DNA of 64,000 nucleotides. Origin: Aureispira sp. CCB-QB1 (lineage in GTDB: Bacteria; Bacteroidota; Bacteroidia; Chitinophagales; Saprospiraceae). A model generated the notes under the pieces. That model did not search any database. It had not been told where the DNA came from and saw only the letters and a program-made list of their open reading frames with translations. The stretch spans positions 50,848 through 114,847 of the forward strand of contig NZ_JHBV01000023.1 in the NCBI RefSeq assembly GCF_000724545.1. Direction: 5' to 3'. Numbering within the stretch: position 1 is the stretch's first letter; every line of letters begins with the position of its first letter. Below, piece after piece: positions 33,927 through 43,733 of this stretch. A program made the position numbers and the translations under genes.

Positions 33927-34724
33927 TTATTTCATCGTACCATTCAAAATGGCTTTAGCAATATTTTTTACTTGAGCAGGAAAATCCTTGCTAATAATCC
34001 ACTTTAGAGTTTGGGGATTTTTATAAGCTTCTTGCCCTTTGTTGGTTCCAAAGTTAAAAATAATAATGCCTTCGGAATTTCTACTAAAACGACCTGTAAA
34101 ATCTACGTTTCTGTTATCTGAAATAAAATCGTGAATGGCTTGCATGTCATTTTTAATAGGCGCAGCAATAACATTATCATCATTATCTACATAGTCGACA
34201 CCTTCATAGCGTTGAATTTGTCCCCAAAAAACATCTGCTGTTGCTTTGGTATCTGCCATTGCATCGTGAGCATCTTCTAATTCTTTGCCACAATAAAACT
34301 TAAGAGCAGCTTTTAGCGTTCTTGGTTCCATTTTATAAAAAATTTGCATGGCGTCAATTAGACGGCGACCTTTCATAGAAAACTCCATTCCAACACGACC
34401 AAATTCTTCTATCAGCATTGGGATATCAAAACGTTTGGAATTGTATCCAGCCAAATCCGCATGTTCTAAGAATTCCATTAGTTCGACTGCATATTCTTTG
34501 AACGTAGGTTTGTTGCGAACCATATCAATCGTAATTCCATGCACTTTAAATGCGTCAGGTTTGATAGGATACTGAGGGTTCATTAAGATGTTTTTTTCAA
34601 TTGGTGTGCCACCATCTTTGGGATACTTAATCATTGCAATTTGCATGATTCTGTCTCTCACTACATCTGCACCTGTAGCTTCTATATCGAAAAAGACTAA
34701 GTCTCTATCTAGATTAAAATTCAT
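33927..34724 (-). CDS. 3'-5' exonuclease of the DnaQ/RNase T (DEDDh) type
   Basis: A 265-aa protein with an N-terminal DEDDh exonuclease domain: ExoI FFDIEATGAD (D13, E15), ExoII GYNSKRFDIP (D100) and ExoIII HDAMADTKAT (H153, D158). It is similar to the epsilon subunit and RNase T. The last 80 residues form a small domain (FTGRFSRNSEGIIIFNFGTNKGQEAY), common in Bacteroidota 3'-5' exonucleases and possibly substrate-binding. It could act in proofreading, DNA repair or RNA trimming. The upstream region contains one end (34751-34759) of the TACTCCGTT repeat in reverse. Confidence 0.92.
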   Translation of the reverse strand: MNFNLDRDLVFFDIEATGADVVRDRIMQIAMIKYPKDGGTPIEKNILMNPQYPIKPDAFKVHGITIDMVRNKPTFKEYAVELMEFLEHADLAGYNSKRFDIPMLIEEFGRVGMEFSMKGRRLIDAMQIFYKMEPRTLKAALKFYCGKELEDAHDAMADTKATADVFWGQIQRYEGVDYVDNDDNVIAAPIKNDMQAIHDFISDNRNVDFTGRFSRNSEGIIIFNFGTNKGQEAYKNPQTLKWIISKDFPAQVKNIAKAILNGTMK

Positions 34725-34847
34725 AATTAGTTTTATTTAAATTAGTAACCAACGGAGTATTATATAGTAAACAACATGAAGAGATACAACATACTTATAT
34801 CCATTACCTGTTGAGCGGCTTGTTTATCTTATAAAATATCTCTAAGA

Positions 34848-37805
34848 TTACTTTCTTCTTAAAAATAGTAGGGCAATTATCAACAAAGATAAAGTCAAGC
34901 CGCAAATGTACCATATTTTTCGATAAAATGGGCGACCTATATCCAATCTATTGGTGTTTCCAATCAAAATATACCCTGACCAAAAGTAAGGATGAGCACC
35001 AAAAGCAGACGCTTGTGTTAGATAAGTTTGCTTGGCATACTGCAATGCTTGATTTTTAGGCATGGTTTGCAAGTTTTGATAAAATTTTTGAATAACTTGG
35101 CTACTGGATTGATCGTTAATCTGCCAAAGCGTAGTTAAAATACTAGGCACCCCTGCATACATGAAATCCCTAGCCAAGCTCATAATGCCTTCTCCCTCTT
35201 GCCAATACCCAATAGCTGTTTGACAAGCTGATAAAACTACAAAATCTGCATGCAAGGGCAATTGCATGATTTCATGAGGATGCAGTGCCATAGCGTTGCT
35301 ATCCGCTGTTGTTGCTGCAAAAAACAATTTTGCTTGTTGCAACTCGTGGTTATCAGCATAAGCATGAGAGGCTAGATGTAAAACACCAAAACGATTGCTT
35401 TGTTTTTGAAAGTTTTTTTTAGAGGCATTTTGATGATAATAATAGGTGCCTAAGAATTGCTGTTCCAAAAATTCGACTTCTTGAACATTCGCTTTAAGGG
35501 AAGCCAATTTAAAATGACGGTTGTAACTTGGGGCGAAACCAAGCACTTGACAATTTTTCTGATTGGTATGTTTGTATTGTTGATAATAGTAAGAAGTAGC
35601 AGAGTAGGCGTAACTAATGATGTGTTGATGCAATGCATATTTTAATTGATGGTAACCATTGGCATTAGGAGAAAAGCGAGTCGTTAAGGTTTCAAAAGGA
35701 ATATAATTTAATTGCCCATCGGGAATAATTAGCAACTCTTTGGTACAGAGGGGAGGAATTAGCGTTTGATAAAGCATAAAAGCTGCTTGATCAAATTGTT
35801 GGCAAGAATGAGCTAGTTTTAGTTTGCTTTCTTCTAGGGCAAGTAAATATTTAGAAAATTGATCAATGTCTTTTTTGAGATCTAGATCAACTTGCTGTAA
35901 TTGAACTTGCCGTGATTGGATATTTAAAATATAGATGTAGTGTTCGCCGTAGAAATAATTGATCACGGTTTGATTGTCCGAAAGTTTTGCTTGTAGCAAA
36001 CTTAATTGAATTGGGCGATGGTGTTGAAATTGCTGCTCTTGTTGATTACTGATCTGTTCATAAGTTCTGTGCGCTTTAAATAATTGTTCTTGGAGTTGGA
36101 TGGCTAATGATGTGTTTTGATCTTGTTCTGCCTTTTTCCATTTTTGCTCCAAAAGATGAATTTGTGCCAATGCCTGCTCTTGCTGCTGATAATTACTGTT
36201 GGTATGATTGTTTTGCCAGTAATTTTGCTTAATCTGTATGGATAATAAGACAGCTTTATTGTATTCCATCAATTCAAAAGCTTTGTTCAAATAAGCAGCA
36301 TTTGGTTGCCGTTGGTACAACTGATAACAGAGCTCAATTCCCCTTTCGCAAACTTTTCTAAGTTGCTGAATTAGGTTTTGTTTATCAGTTAAGTAACGAA
36401 CATTACTCTGAGTTAAAGCAATGATGTGCGGAATTTTGTCTAGGAGCAAAAAAGCATTTTGCTGCTCTTTGGGGGCTAAATCAAGACTAATATGCAATTG
36501 ATTTTCAATGATGCCTAATAAAAGTAATCGATCCAAAGGGTGCTCTTTCAAGAGATTACATTGATAGGCTTTTTGGGTATAATAATTAGCCTTAACCAAC
36601 ATTTTTTGAGCTTGAAAAAGATAAGCCATGTCTAGGTACATTTTGGCTAAGTCAGGATGCTTGGTTCCAAAATGCTTTTCTTGTAATGTTGTAATTTTTT
36701 TTAGAATTCGTTCCGATTCTTGATAAGATTCTTGCTGACGATATAATTTAGCTAGTCGCCAAAGAGGCGCGATATTTTTAGGGTGTTCTGTCCCAAAGAG
36801 ATGTTGGTAAATAGTAGCCGATTGATGCAAATGAGCAAACGCAGAATCTGTTTGTTCCAAACGCTGAAATGTTCCCCCAATATAGTTGTGAGATGAAGCG
36901 ATAAGAGGGTGGAGTTTGGGATACGTTTTTTGTAAAATATGAAGGGTTTTATAATGATAACTTAATGCCTTTTGATAATTCCCTAATTGATAGTAACAGT
37001 TGCCAATATTGGTATATGTAGTATGCAAAGACAGGTGTTGCTGGGAATGCATTTTTTGTCGAAGAACGGCAATTTTTTGATAATAGGCTAATGACTCAAG
37101 AATGGCATGTTGTTGAAATTTTAAGGCAGCTAAATTATTATATATTCGAGCCAACAATTCTTTGTCAATTTTCGACTCAAATTGATGATAAAGTTGTTGG
37201 GTCAATAAAAATTTGTGTTGAGCTTCTTTGTATTGTCCTAGTTGAACATAAATACTGCCCAATAAAATGTGCAAATTAATCTCTGCATCAATTTGTCGCT
37301 TGGGTGCACTTTGATAAGCTTTAATGGTGTTAAGTGCAAGTGTTGTTGCCGCAACATAATCTTCTTGCAAATAGTAGGTTTGTGCCAAAAAGCGATAAAT
37401 GCTAAGGCTTTCTGTATGGTTTTTACCAAATACCTTGAGGCAAATATCCAACGCCTTTTTTCCCCATATCAATGCCTTGGAATAGGCGGCTAGTGTTCTG
37501 TGCAAACTGGCAATATTAAAATATACTTCAGCTAGCTTTTTTTGATTCTGAGTTCTTCTCTGAATATTGGCTTCTTTTTGTGCGGCATCTAAAGCAGCAG
37601 TGTAATTGTGTTGTTTGGCTTGCAATCGTGTTAACTGTCGATAAATCTGTGCGGTGCTGTCAATGCTAATAGTGGGATTTTTTAAGTGTTCATATAAGTT
37701 AGATATAGCTTGGTTTTGCCCATAAGAGGAATTGGATGAAAATATCAAAATCAAGAGTAAGCACCCTCGCAGAAAGTGGCTTATTGGATAGGATAGGAGG
37801 TTCAC
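34848..37805 (-). CDS. TPR-CHAT protein (caspase-like), exported and membrane-anchored
   Basis: A 985-aa protein with an N-terminal signal (ending SYG-Q near 30), about ten TPR-like helical repeats (about 40-460), a coiled-coil/helical part (470-600), and a CHAT caspase-HetF-like peptidase domain (about 620-930). A C-terminal TM helix (about 962-980) ends in RRK. The catalytic pair is H814 (LHLASHAYAD) and C861 (VVLSACQTA). GVPSILTTLWQINDQSS is a further CHAT signature. The start is GTG at 37805. The layout suggests the protease faces the periplasm. There are no CRISPR or gasdermin-like neighbours, and the substrate is unknown. Confidence 0.9.
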   Translation of the reverse strand: MNLLSYPISHFLRGCLLLILIFSSNSSYGQNQAISNLYEHLKNPTISIDSTAQIYRQLTRLQAKQHNYTAALDAAQKEANIQRRTQNQKKLAEVYFNIASLHRTLAAYSKALIWGKKALDICLKVFGKNHTESLSIYRFLAQTYYLQEDYVAATTLALNTIKAYQSAPKRQIDAEINLHILLGSIYVQLGQYKEAQHKFLLTQQLYHQFESKIDKELLARIYNNLAALKFQQHAILESLAYYQKIAVLRQKMHSQQHLSLHTTYTNIGNCYYQLGNYQKALSYHYKTLHILQKTYPKLHPLIASSHNYIGGTFQRLEQTDSAFAHLHQSATIYQHLFGTEHPKNIAPLWRLAKLYRQQESYQESERILKKITTLQEKHFGTKHPDLAKMYLDMAYLFQAQKMLVKANYYTQKAYQCNLLKEHPLDRLLLLGIIENQLHISLDLAPKEQQNAFLLLDKIPHIIALTQSNVRYLTDKQNLIQQLRKVCERGIELCYQLYQRQPNAAYLNKAFELMEYNKAVLLSIQIKQNYWQNNHTNSNYQQQEQALAQIHLLEQKWKKAEQDQNTSLAIQLQEQLFKAHRTYEQISNQQEQQFQHHRPIQLSLLQAKLSDNQTVINYFYGEHYIYILNIQSRQVQLQQVDLDLKKDIDQFSKYLLALEESKLKLAHSCQQFDQAAFMLYQTLIPPLCTKELLIIPDGQLNYIPFETLTTRFSPNANGYHQLKYALHQHIISYAYSATSYYYQQYKHTNQKNCQVLGFAPSYNRHFKLASLKANVQEVEFLEQQFLGTYYYHQNASKKNFQKQSNRFGVLHLASHAYADNHELQQAKLFFAATTADSNAMALHPHEIMQLPLHADFVVLSACQTAIGYWQEGEGIMSLARDFMYAGVPSILTTLWQINDQSSSQVIQKFYQNLQTMPKNQALQYAKQTYLTQASAFGAHPYFWSGYILIGNTNRLDIGRPFYRKIWYICGLTLSLLIIALLFLRRK

Positions 37806-38499
37806 AATATACTTTTAAAAAGTAATATTTACTTTAGTGAATAGGTTTGGTTAAAAGAGGGGCAATACTGTGTTGAGCAAGGAAAAAGAATTGAATTCAA
37901 AAAAAACATCAACTCTTCTCATCGTTAACCGAATAAGCAACAAGGATTTTATGTCAACAGAATCAGTATTTTTTGCACCGTACCCATTAAATATATATAA
38001 CACTACAATTTAAATAAAAAATATTGGATCGAAATAAAATTTTATTGAGAACTGTTTTTTATAAAAGAGAAATTAACAAAAATCTTCTTCATTGTATGGG
38101 TAAACGATTATATTTGTAAGTAATTCTGTCTAAATGAGTGTGGTTGTAAATGTTTTGTATCTACAAATTAAACAACTAATAAAAATAAATTTGCCAATGT
38201 AGAAGGTGAGTTATTCAAAGGCAAAGTAGTATAGAACAAGAAGTAATTCTTTATACTTTTTTCTGAACGATTACTTAACTAGTTGTTGCTCATGAAACAG
38301 AATCAAACAATATTTTGAAAGCCTTATTGGAACAAACTTTCAAATGTATTTTTGAATTATCTATTAGTTGAGAGTTTATCTTTACAATAGTTTGTTGGAA
38401 CCACACAGTCGCAATGAAGCTAACTAAAAGCAAAGCACTCATGAGGTAATCAACAAACTACAATCTTTAGATAAACTCGAATAAAATACTCTTTATAGC
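37806..38499. other. 694-bp intergenic region with a repeat element
   Basis: It lies between the divergent TPR-CHAT and small membrane protein genes. It contains one palindromic element (38372-38478). A TATATTTG box (38109-38116) lacks a properly spaced TTG. A TTTTTCTGAACGATTACTT segment near 38260 has a close match near 5060 of the window. No gene was recognised. Confidence 0.5.
38372..38478. repeat. 107-bp palindromic intergenic element, CGCAGTAGCAGC family
   Basis: The outer arms GAGTTTATC (38372-38380) and GATAAACTC (38470-38478) match perfectly and extend inward through ACAATAGTTTGTTG / CAACAAACTAC. The interior is ACCACACAGTCGCAATGAAGC then TAACTAAAAGCAAAGCACTC, a diverged family core. 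It ends 21 bp before the next start codon. Confidence 0.75.
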
Positions 38500-38724
38500 A
38501 TGTCTAGAAAACAATTTAAGGTTGCAGGTAGTACGCATGAGAAAAAAATTACTAAAAAAGAGCGCCAACGCCTAGCCAAAGAACAACGTGCACAACTACC
38601 AAAAGAGGAAGTTGTTGTTACAGAAGAAGAAGAAGTGCAAATCAAGAACTTAGTACTTTACTCTGTCATTGGAATTGGTTTAGTTTTGGCTTTAATGTAT
38701 TGGATTTTTATTTCTAATCAATAA
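38500..38724 (+). CDS. Small single-TM membrane protein, unknown
   Basis: A 74-aa protein. The N-terminal 45 residues are highly charged (KKITKKERQRLAKEQR, then VVTEEEEVQ). A C-terminal TM helix (about 52-70, YSVIGIGLVLALMYWIF) makes it a tail-anchored protein. No family was recognised. A strong terminator follows (38755-38792), separating it from the sigma gene, so it is its own transcription unit. Codon use and the ATG start look genuine. Confidence 0.65.
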   Translation: MSRKQFKVAGSTHEKKITKKERQRLAKEQRAQLPKEEVVVTEEEEVQIKNLVLYSVIGIGLVLALMYWIFISNQ

Positions 38725-38754
38725 AGAGAATAAAGTAACCTGTTTCATTTTTTA

Positions 38755-38792
38755 GCACAAGGTACACCTAACATTAAGGGTGTACCTTGTGC
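38755..38792 (+). terminator. Intrinsic terminator after the small membrane protein gene
   Basis: A perfect 14-bp stem GCACAAGGTACACC (38755-38768 with 38779-38792) with a 10-nt loop, followed by a CTCTTTTA tract. It lies 28 bp before the sigma factor start. Confidence 0.8.
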
Positions 38793-38820
38793 CTCTTTTA
38801 CCACACTTTATACTATCAAC

Positions 38821-39369
38821 GTGAGTCAACTTGTACAAATTAATAGTCAACGCGAATTCCAAGAGATTTACCATCGACATTTTAATGGTTTGGCCAACTA
38901 TGCCTATTCGGTTCTAAAAGATAAGGATGCGGCCAAAGATGTGGTTCAAGATGTCTTCTTGGATCTTTGGAATAAACGAGAAACACTATCTATCAAAACT
39001 TCTTTGGAAGCTTATTTGATTCGGGCTGTCAAATTTAAATCGATTGATTTTATTCGCAAGGATAAAACCAAACAACAATATGTTGCTAATATGACACCTT
39101 CTGGAGTGCCGCAGACCGAGTCAGATGATGGAGACGAACGCAATGAGGATCGCAAAAAGCAGTTGTCATATGCTATTGCTCAACTGCCAGCCAAGTGTCG
39201 ACAAGTTTTTTTATTGAGCCGAGTGAACGGTTATACCTACAAAGAAATTGCAGAAGAAATGGATATTTCTGCCAAAACAGTAGAAAACCAAATTTCTCGT
39301 GCCTTAAAACTGTTGCGTCAAAAGTTATCAGATCTAATGATTTTGATATTTTTTTTAAATTTCTTATAA
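38821..39369 (+). CDS. ECF sigma factor, FecI-like
   Basis: A 182-aa sigma-70 family member. Region 2 contains YRHFNGLANYAY-type DAAKDVVQDVFLDLW and SLEAYLIRAVKFKSIDFIR. Region 4 contains LPAKCRQVFLLSRVNGYTYKE followed by the HTH EIAEEMDISAKTVENQISRAL. The start is GTG at 38821. The FecR-type anti-sigma gene follows by 145 bp. This is the common Bacteroidota pair that controls TonB-dependent uptake genes, but no SusC-type receptor follows here. Confidence 0.92.
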   Translation: MSQLVQINSQREFQEIYHRHFNGLANYAYSVLKDKDAAKDVVQDVFLDLWNKRETLSIKTSLEAYLIRAVKFKSIDFIRKDKTKQQYVANMTPSGVPQTESDDGDERNEDRKKQLSYAIAQLPAKCRQVFLLSRVNGYTYKEIAEEMDISAKTVENQISRALKLLRQKLSDLMILIFFLNFL

Positions 39370-39514
39370 ATCTTTAGGGGGAATGTTTTTTAGAAACGAC
39401 TCTTCATTGAAAGAAATATCTAAAAATGTAGTAATTGACAAATTCTATGATCTGTTAACCGTGAAAAAGAAGATTTCTATTAGAAATCTTAAAGACATAT
39501 AAATCGAAAATTAA

Positions 39515-40537
39515 ATGGAACATATTTACGCAATATTACCTAAATACTTCAACAAGCAATCTACGGCTGAAGAAAATGCGCTTGTAGAACGTTGGAGAAA
39601 AGAGCATCCAGCTGAATTTAAAGAACATAAAGCCATTTGGTCTTTAACAAAAAATGTAGAATATATTGAATTTGATTCTAAGGCATCTTGGAACGAATTA
39701 CAGCCTTTGTTGAATGATTCGGCTTCCTCTACGGCAAAACCTGAAACCAAAGTGATCGGAATTGCTATGTGGAAAAAAATCGCAGTGGCAGCTGTATTTG
39801 TTCTTGTTTCTATTTTTGGAATCAATCAGTTTAACAACCGCCAGGCAGAAGAAACCGATTTGTTTGCCAATATTAATGCTGAGTTTGACAATGGTTTGAG
39901 GGGAGTGCAGTTAACGGCAGAAGCAAGTGTTGTAGAAACTACTCTTAAAAATGGGGATAAAATTTGGTTGAATAAAGGTGCAGTAGTGGAGGATATGGGC
40001 GAAAAAGATGGTCAATATGCTGTTAAAGTTCGCAAAGGAGAAGCTTTTTTTGATGTAGATTCTAAAGGAAACGAAGCCCCTTCTTTCTTTGTCCATACAC
40101 ATAGTGCCAAAGTTGCAGTGGTTGGAACACAATTTACAGTAACGAACAAAAAGAAAGAAACCATTATACGTGTTGTAGAAGGTGTTGTCGAAGTGATTGC
40201 TCCTGGAAGTAATATAGAAATTGAAGTGAATGCAGGCGAACAAGCGATTGTTTCTAGCAAAGGAAGTATTAAACGAATCAAGGAGTTTTCTCCAAATTTT
40301 TTAGCTTGGAAAACAGGTACATTTAAATTTGAAGCGACTTCTATACAGAAAATTGCATTGTTGTTGCAAACGTTTTATGATGTAGAAATTGAGGTGGCAG
40401 AGGGAACTGAAGGAACGCCATCTGGAGAATTTCCTGTGATGGATGTAAACGATTTATTGGAGTCCTTGACATTAGCATCTGGCTTAAAATTAGAAGTCAT
40501 AGAACCCAATAAAAAATATAAAATTTCTAATCAATAA
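39515..40537 (+). CDS. FecR-family anti-sigma regulator
   Basis: A 340-aa protein with a cytoplasmic N-terminal segment (1-85, including AEENALVERWRKEHP, the anti-sigma part), one TM helix (about 87-105), a periplasmic FecR domain (about 120-250; LKNGDKIWLNKGAVVE, GEAFFDV, VHTHSAKVAVVGTQFTV) and a C-terminal DUF4974/secretin-like domain (265-335; FKFEATSIQKIALLLQTFYDVEIEV). It is paired with the ECF sigma gene upstream. The next gene is the convergent valS, so the usual TonB receptor partner is missing locally. Confidence 0.93.
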   Translation: MEHIYAILPKYFNKQSTAEENALVERWRKEHPAEFKEHKAIWSLTKNVEYIEFDSKASWNELQPLLNDSASSTAKPETKVIGIAMWKKIAVAAVFVLVSIFGINQFNNRQAEETDLFANINAEFDNGLRGVQLTAEASVVETTLKNGDKIWLNKGAVVEDMGEKDGQYAVKVRKGEAFFDVDSKGNEAPSFFVHTHSAKVAVVGTQFTVTNKKKETIIRVVEGVVEVIAPGSNIEIEVNAGEQAIVSSKGSIKRIKEFSPNFLAWKTGTFKFEATSIQKIALLLQTFYDVEIEVAEGTEGTPSGEFPVMDVNDLLESLTLASGLKLEVIEPNKKYKISNQ

Positions 40538-40586
40538 TCTGCTTTATTGACGATGAGTTGTTAAGCGTTGTCAACAACGTCAAAAC

Positions 40587-40624
40587 AAAAAGCACTTTCC
40601 AGATTATTTTGGAAAGTGCTTTTT
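40587..40624. terminator. Bidirectional terminator between fecR-like and valS
   Basis: A 15-bp stem AAAAAGCACTTTCC(A)/(T)GGAAAGTGCTTTTT around 40587-40601 with 40610-40624. A and T tracts in the stem make it work on both strands. Confidence 0.85.
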
Positions 40625-40645
40625 TATTTTAAAAATTACTAAAGA

Positions 40646-43378
40646 TTAGTTTAGCTTATCCAAGCTATCCAACAGCAATTGAATCTTCGCTTTACCATCT
40701 GCAAGTTTCTTGCGTTCTTTTTCAATAACTTGAGCAGGAGCTCCTTTGACAAAGCCTTCATTGCTTAATTTTTTCTCAATGCCTTTAACAAAACCTTGTT
40801 TTTGTTTGAGTTCTGCTTCTAGTTTTTTGCGTTCAGCTTCCACATCAATTTTTTGCTCAAACAAAAGGTAATATTGTTCGGTACCCGCAATAAAAGAGGC
40901 GCCTTCGTGCTTGTCTTCATTCGTAAATTCAAAGCTTTTTAAGTAAGCGATTTTTTCAATCGTTTCTTTCATACCCGCTTCTTCCAAAAATTGGTGTGCT
41001 GTATCGCTATCTTTTACCAATAGCTCTAATAACTCTTTCTTAGCTAATTGACCTTTGTCACGAGCATTTCGAATAGAGCTTACTAAATCCTTTGTAATGC
41101 TCATCTTATACAGAAAATCAGCATCAAATTCGCCAGCCTTAGGCCAAGTACTTACCGTACAATCATCGCCTTCGGCACGATTATCACGTAAGTGTGCCCA
41201 AATTTCTTCCGTAACAAAAGGCATGAATGGATGCAACAACGTCATAATTTTTTCAAAGAAATCAATCGTTGTTTCAAGTGTCGCTTTATCAATTGGCTGT
41301 TGATAATCCGGTTTGATCATTTCTAAATACCAAGAGCAGAAATCTCCCCAAATAAAGTTATAAAGCGTTTTAACAGCTTCAGACAAACGCAAGCTTTCAA
41401 AACTCTTCTCCACACTTTCTAAGGTTCTATTGTATTCGTTTTCCAACCACTTGATGGCAAAAGCATTGATTTTAGCAATTTCATCGTTGGCAGGTTGGTC
41501 TACTACTTCCAATCCTTTCACCATTCGCAAGGCATTCCAGAGTTTATTGGAAAATTTACTACCTGTGCTACATAGTTCAGATTCGTTGTGAATAGATGTC
41601 TTAGTTTTATCTACAAATGGAGCATCAAAAATAACATCCCCTCCAGCAGCGGCAGCAGATAAAATACCATAGCGAACACCATCAGCACCATATTTTCTGA
41701 TTAATTCCAAAGAATCAGGAGAGTTGCCCAATGATTTACTCATTTTGCGACCCAATTTATCACGTACCATTCCTGTAAAGTAAACGTGCTTAAATGGATG
41801 TACTCCTTTTTTTGCTGCCAATTCTTCACCCAATAACTCAGGTGACCATTCGTAGCCAGCCATAATCATACGAGCTACCCACAAATACATAATATCCCAC
41901 CCTGTTACCAAAACATTGGTAGGGTAGTAGTATTGCAATTCTTTAGGATCTTCAAAGGCATCAAAAACAGATAAGGGCCATAGCCAAGAAGAAAACCACG
42001 TATCAACAACATCCTCTTCGCGTTCTAAATCCTCCAAAGTAAGATTTTGGTTACCTAAGCTCTCTTGAGCTTGTTTTAAAGCTTCTTCCGCTGTTTCTGC
42101 AACAAAGAACTGCTCTTTATCTTCTTTTAAATACCAAGCAGGAATTTGTTGCCCCCACCACAATTGGCGAGAAATACACCAATCTCTAACGTTTTCTGGT
42201 TTTAGCCAGTTGCGGTATGTATTGAGCATATGTTCTGGTAAAAAATCGACAGGACCATTTTCTACCGCATCCAATGCCGTAGCAGAGAGTCCCTCCATTT
42301 TTAAGAACCATTGCTTAGTTAACTTAGGCTCAACAACTGCATTGGTACGTTCTGATCGTCCAACACTATTCGAGTAATTTTCGGTTTTTACAAGGTATCC
42401 TTGAGCTTTTAAATCTTTCGCAATTTGTTTGCGGGCATCTTCTCGATCCATTCCTACATAAAAAGGACCTTTTAGGCGACCATTGTCATGCAACATATCA
42501 ATCACTTCCAAATTATGACGTTGACCGATTTCGTAATCGTTCATGTCATGCGCTGGAGTTACTTTCAAAGCACCTGTTCCAAAATCCATTTTTACATATT
42601 TGTCAAAAATGATTGGAACAACACGATTGACCATAGGGATAATTACTTTTTTCCCTTTTAAATGTGTGTAACGCTCATCGTCAGGGTGGATAGCTACTGC
42701 AGCATCTGCCAAAATTGTTTCTGGACGAGTAGTTGCAATGGTGAGCCATTCATCATCTGTTCCTTCGACTTTGTAACGAACGTGATATAGTTTAGAATTC
42801 TCTTGACTATGAATAACTTCCTCGTTAGACAATACGGTTTGAGCGGAAGGATCCCAGTTGGTCATTCTCAAACCACGATACAACAAGCCTTTTTTATATA
42901 AATCAACAAATGCTTTGATAACAGCATTGGATAGTTTTTGTTCCATGGTAAAACGTGTGCGCTCCCAGTCACAAGAAGCACCCAACATTTTGAGTTGTTC
43001 AAGGATAAGCCCACCGTATTTATCTTTCCATTCAAAGGCATATTTTAGAAATTCTTCTCTAGAAATATCACTTTTTTTAATGCCTTTTTCACGCAATAAC
43101 TTAACTACCTTTGCCTCTGTAGCAATAGATGCATGGTCCGTTCCAGGAACCCAGCAAGCGTTTTTGCCTTCTAATCGAGCTTTGCGAATCAAGACGTCTT
43201 GGACGGTATTATTAAGCATATGTCCCATGTGCAAGACACCCGTTACATTAGGTGGAGGGATAACGATGGTATAAGGCTCTCGGTCATCTGGTGTAGATCG
43301 AAAATAGCCTTTGTCCATCCAATACTGATACCATTTCGACTCTACGTCTTTTGCGTTGTACTGCGTTGGCAAGGTCAT
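40646..43378 (-). CDS. valS: Valine--tRNA ligase
   Basis: A 910-aa class I aminoacyl-tRNA synthetase that charges tRNA-Val. The HIGH motif is HMGH (50-53, in PPPNVTGVLHMGHMLNN) and the KMSKS motif is at 545-549 (GRKMSKSLGNSPDS). The editing domain CP1 (about 200-390) contains the TTRPETI motif. The anticodon-binding domain (about 650-800) is followed by a C-terminal coiled-coil tRNA-binding arm (about 845-910; EAERKKLEAELKQKQ). The length is as expected. It is a single gene, and a palindromic element lies about 130 bp upstream (43507-43669). Confidence 0.97.
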   Translation of the reverse strand: MTLPTQYNAKDVESKWYQYWMDKGYFRSTPDDREPYTIVIPPPNVTGVLHMGHMLNNTVQDVLIRKARLEGKNACWVPGTDHASIATEAKVVKLLREKGIKKSDISREEFLKYAFEWKDKYGGLILEQLKMLGASCDWERTRFTMEQKLSNAVIKAFVDLYKKGLLYRGLRMTNWDPSAQTVLSNEEVIHSQENSKLYHVRYKVEGTDDEWLTIATTRPETILADAAVAIHPDDERYTHLKGKKVIIPMVNRVVPIIFDKYVKMDFGTGALKVTPAHDMNDYEIGQRHNLEVIDMLHDNGRLKGPFYVGMDREDARKQIAKDLKAQGYLVKTENYSNSVGRSERTNAVVEPKLTKQWFLKMEGLSATALDAVENGPVDFLPEHMLNTYRNWLKPENVRDWCISRQLWWGQQIPAWYLKEDKEQFFVAETAEEALKQAQESLGNQNLTLEDLEREEDVVDTWFSSWLWPLSVFDAFEDPKELQYYYPTNVLVTGWDIMYLWVARMIMAGYEWSPELLGEELAAKKGVHPFKHVYFTGMVRDKLGRKMSKSLGNSPDSLELIRKYGADGVRYGILSAAAAGGDVIFDAPFVDKTKTSIHNESELCSTGSKFSNKLWNALRMVKGLEVVDQPANDEIAKINAFAIKWLENEYNRTLESVEKSFESLRLSEAVKTLYNFIWGDFCSWYLEMIKPDYQQPIDKATLETTIDFFEKIMTLLHPFMPFVTEEIWAHLRDNRAEGDDCTVSTWPKAGEFDADFLYKMSITKDLVSSIRNARDKGQLAKKELLELLVKDSDTAHQFLEEAGMKETIEKIAYLKSFEFTNEDKHEGASFIAGTEQYYLLFEQKIDVEAERKKLEAELKQKQGFVKGIEKKLSNEGFVKGAPAQVIEKERKKLADGKAKIQLLLDSLDKLN

Positions 43379-43733
43379 GATTAAATTTTTTTATTAAAAT
43401 TTTTATTAAATATCATTATTCTTTTATCAATTATACGATTGATGAAAACACAAATTTAATAAGTTTTTTACCTTTGTGAAAAATATTGTGCTTATTCTAG
43501 TTATAATACTCCGTTGCTTTTTTACGTTTTTCTATGAAAAACTAAAAAAGTATCTAATAGTAGTTCACTTTTAAAGAGCTTCATCGTTGATTATCAGTTT
43601 TTTAGATTCAAAATAGATGGAGTTGTATCCTTTTAGTAATCAAGTTGATACGATTTTTTAATGGAGTAATGCTAGTTAATTAGATACTAACATTTGATAG
43701 TGTACTAAAATCATAAAAAAAATAGATATAGAA
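43379..43733. other. 355-bp intergenic region with palindromic element
   Basis: It lies between divergent valS and a lipoprotein gene. It contains a TAAATTTG-type -7 box on the minus strand (43451-43458) without a convincing -33, and the 163-bp element (43507-43669). Confidence 0.45.
43507..43669. repeat. 163-bp palindromic intergenic element (TACTCCGTT ends)
   Basis: TACTCCGTT (43507-43515) pairs with AATGGAGTA (43661-43669) with one G-T. It has nearly the same size, ends and internal GATTATCAGTTTTTT as the 7185-7346 element. An internal pair GTTGATTATC/GATTTTTTAAT-flanked GTAATCAAGTTGAT supports a folded form. Confidence 0.7.

Noticed and set aside
34848..37805. TPR-CHAT protein as part of a type III-E CRISPR (Craspase) system
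   Set aside because: No CRISPR array or cas gene is present, and the protein has a signal peptide and TM anchor.
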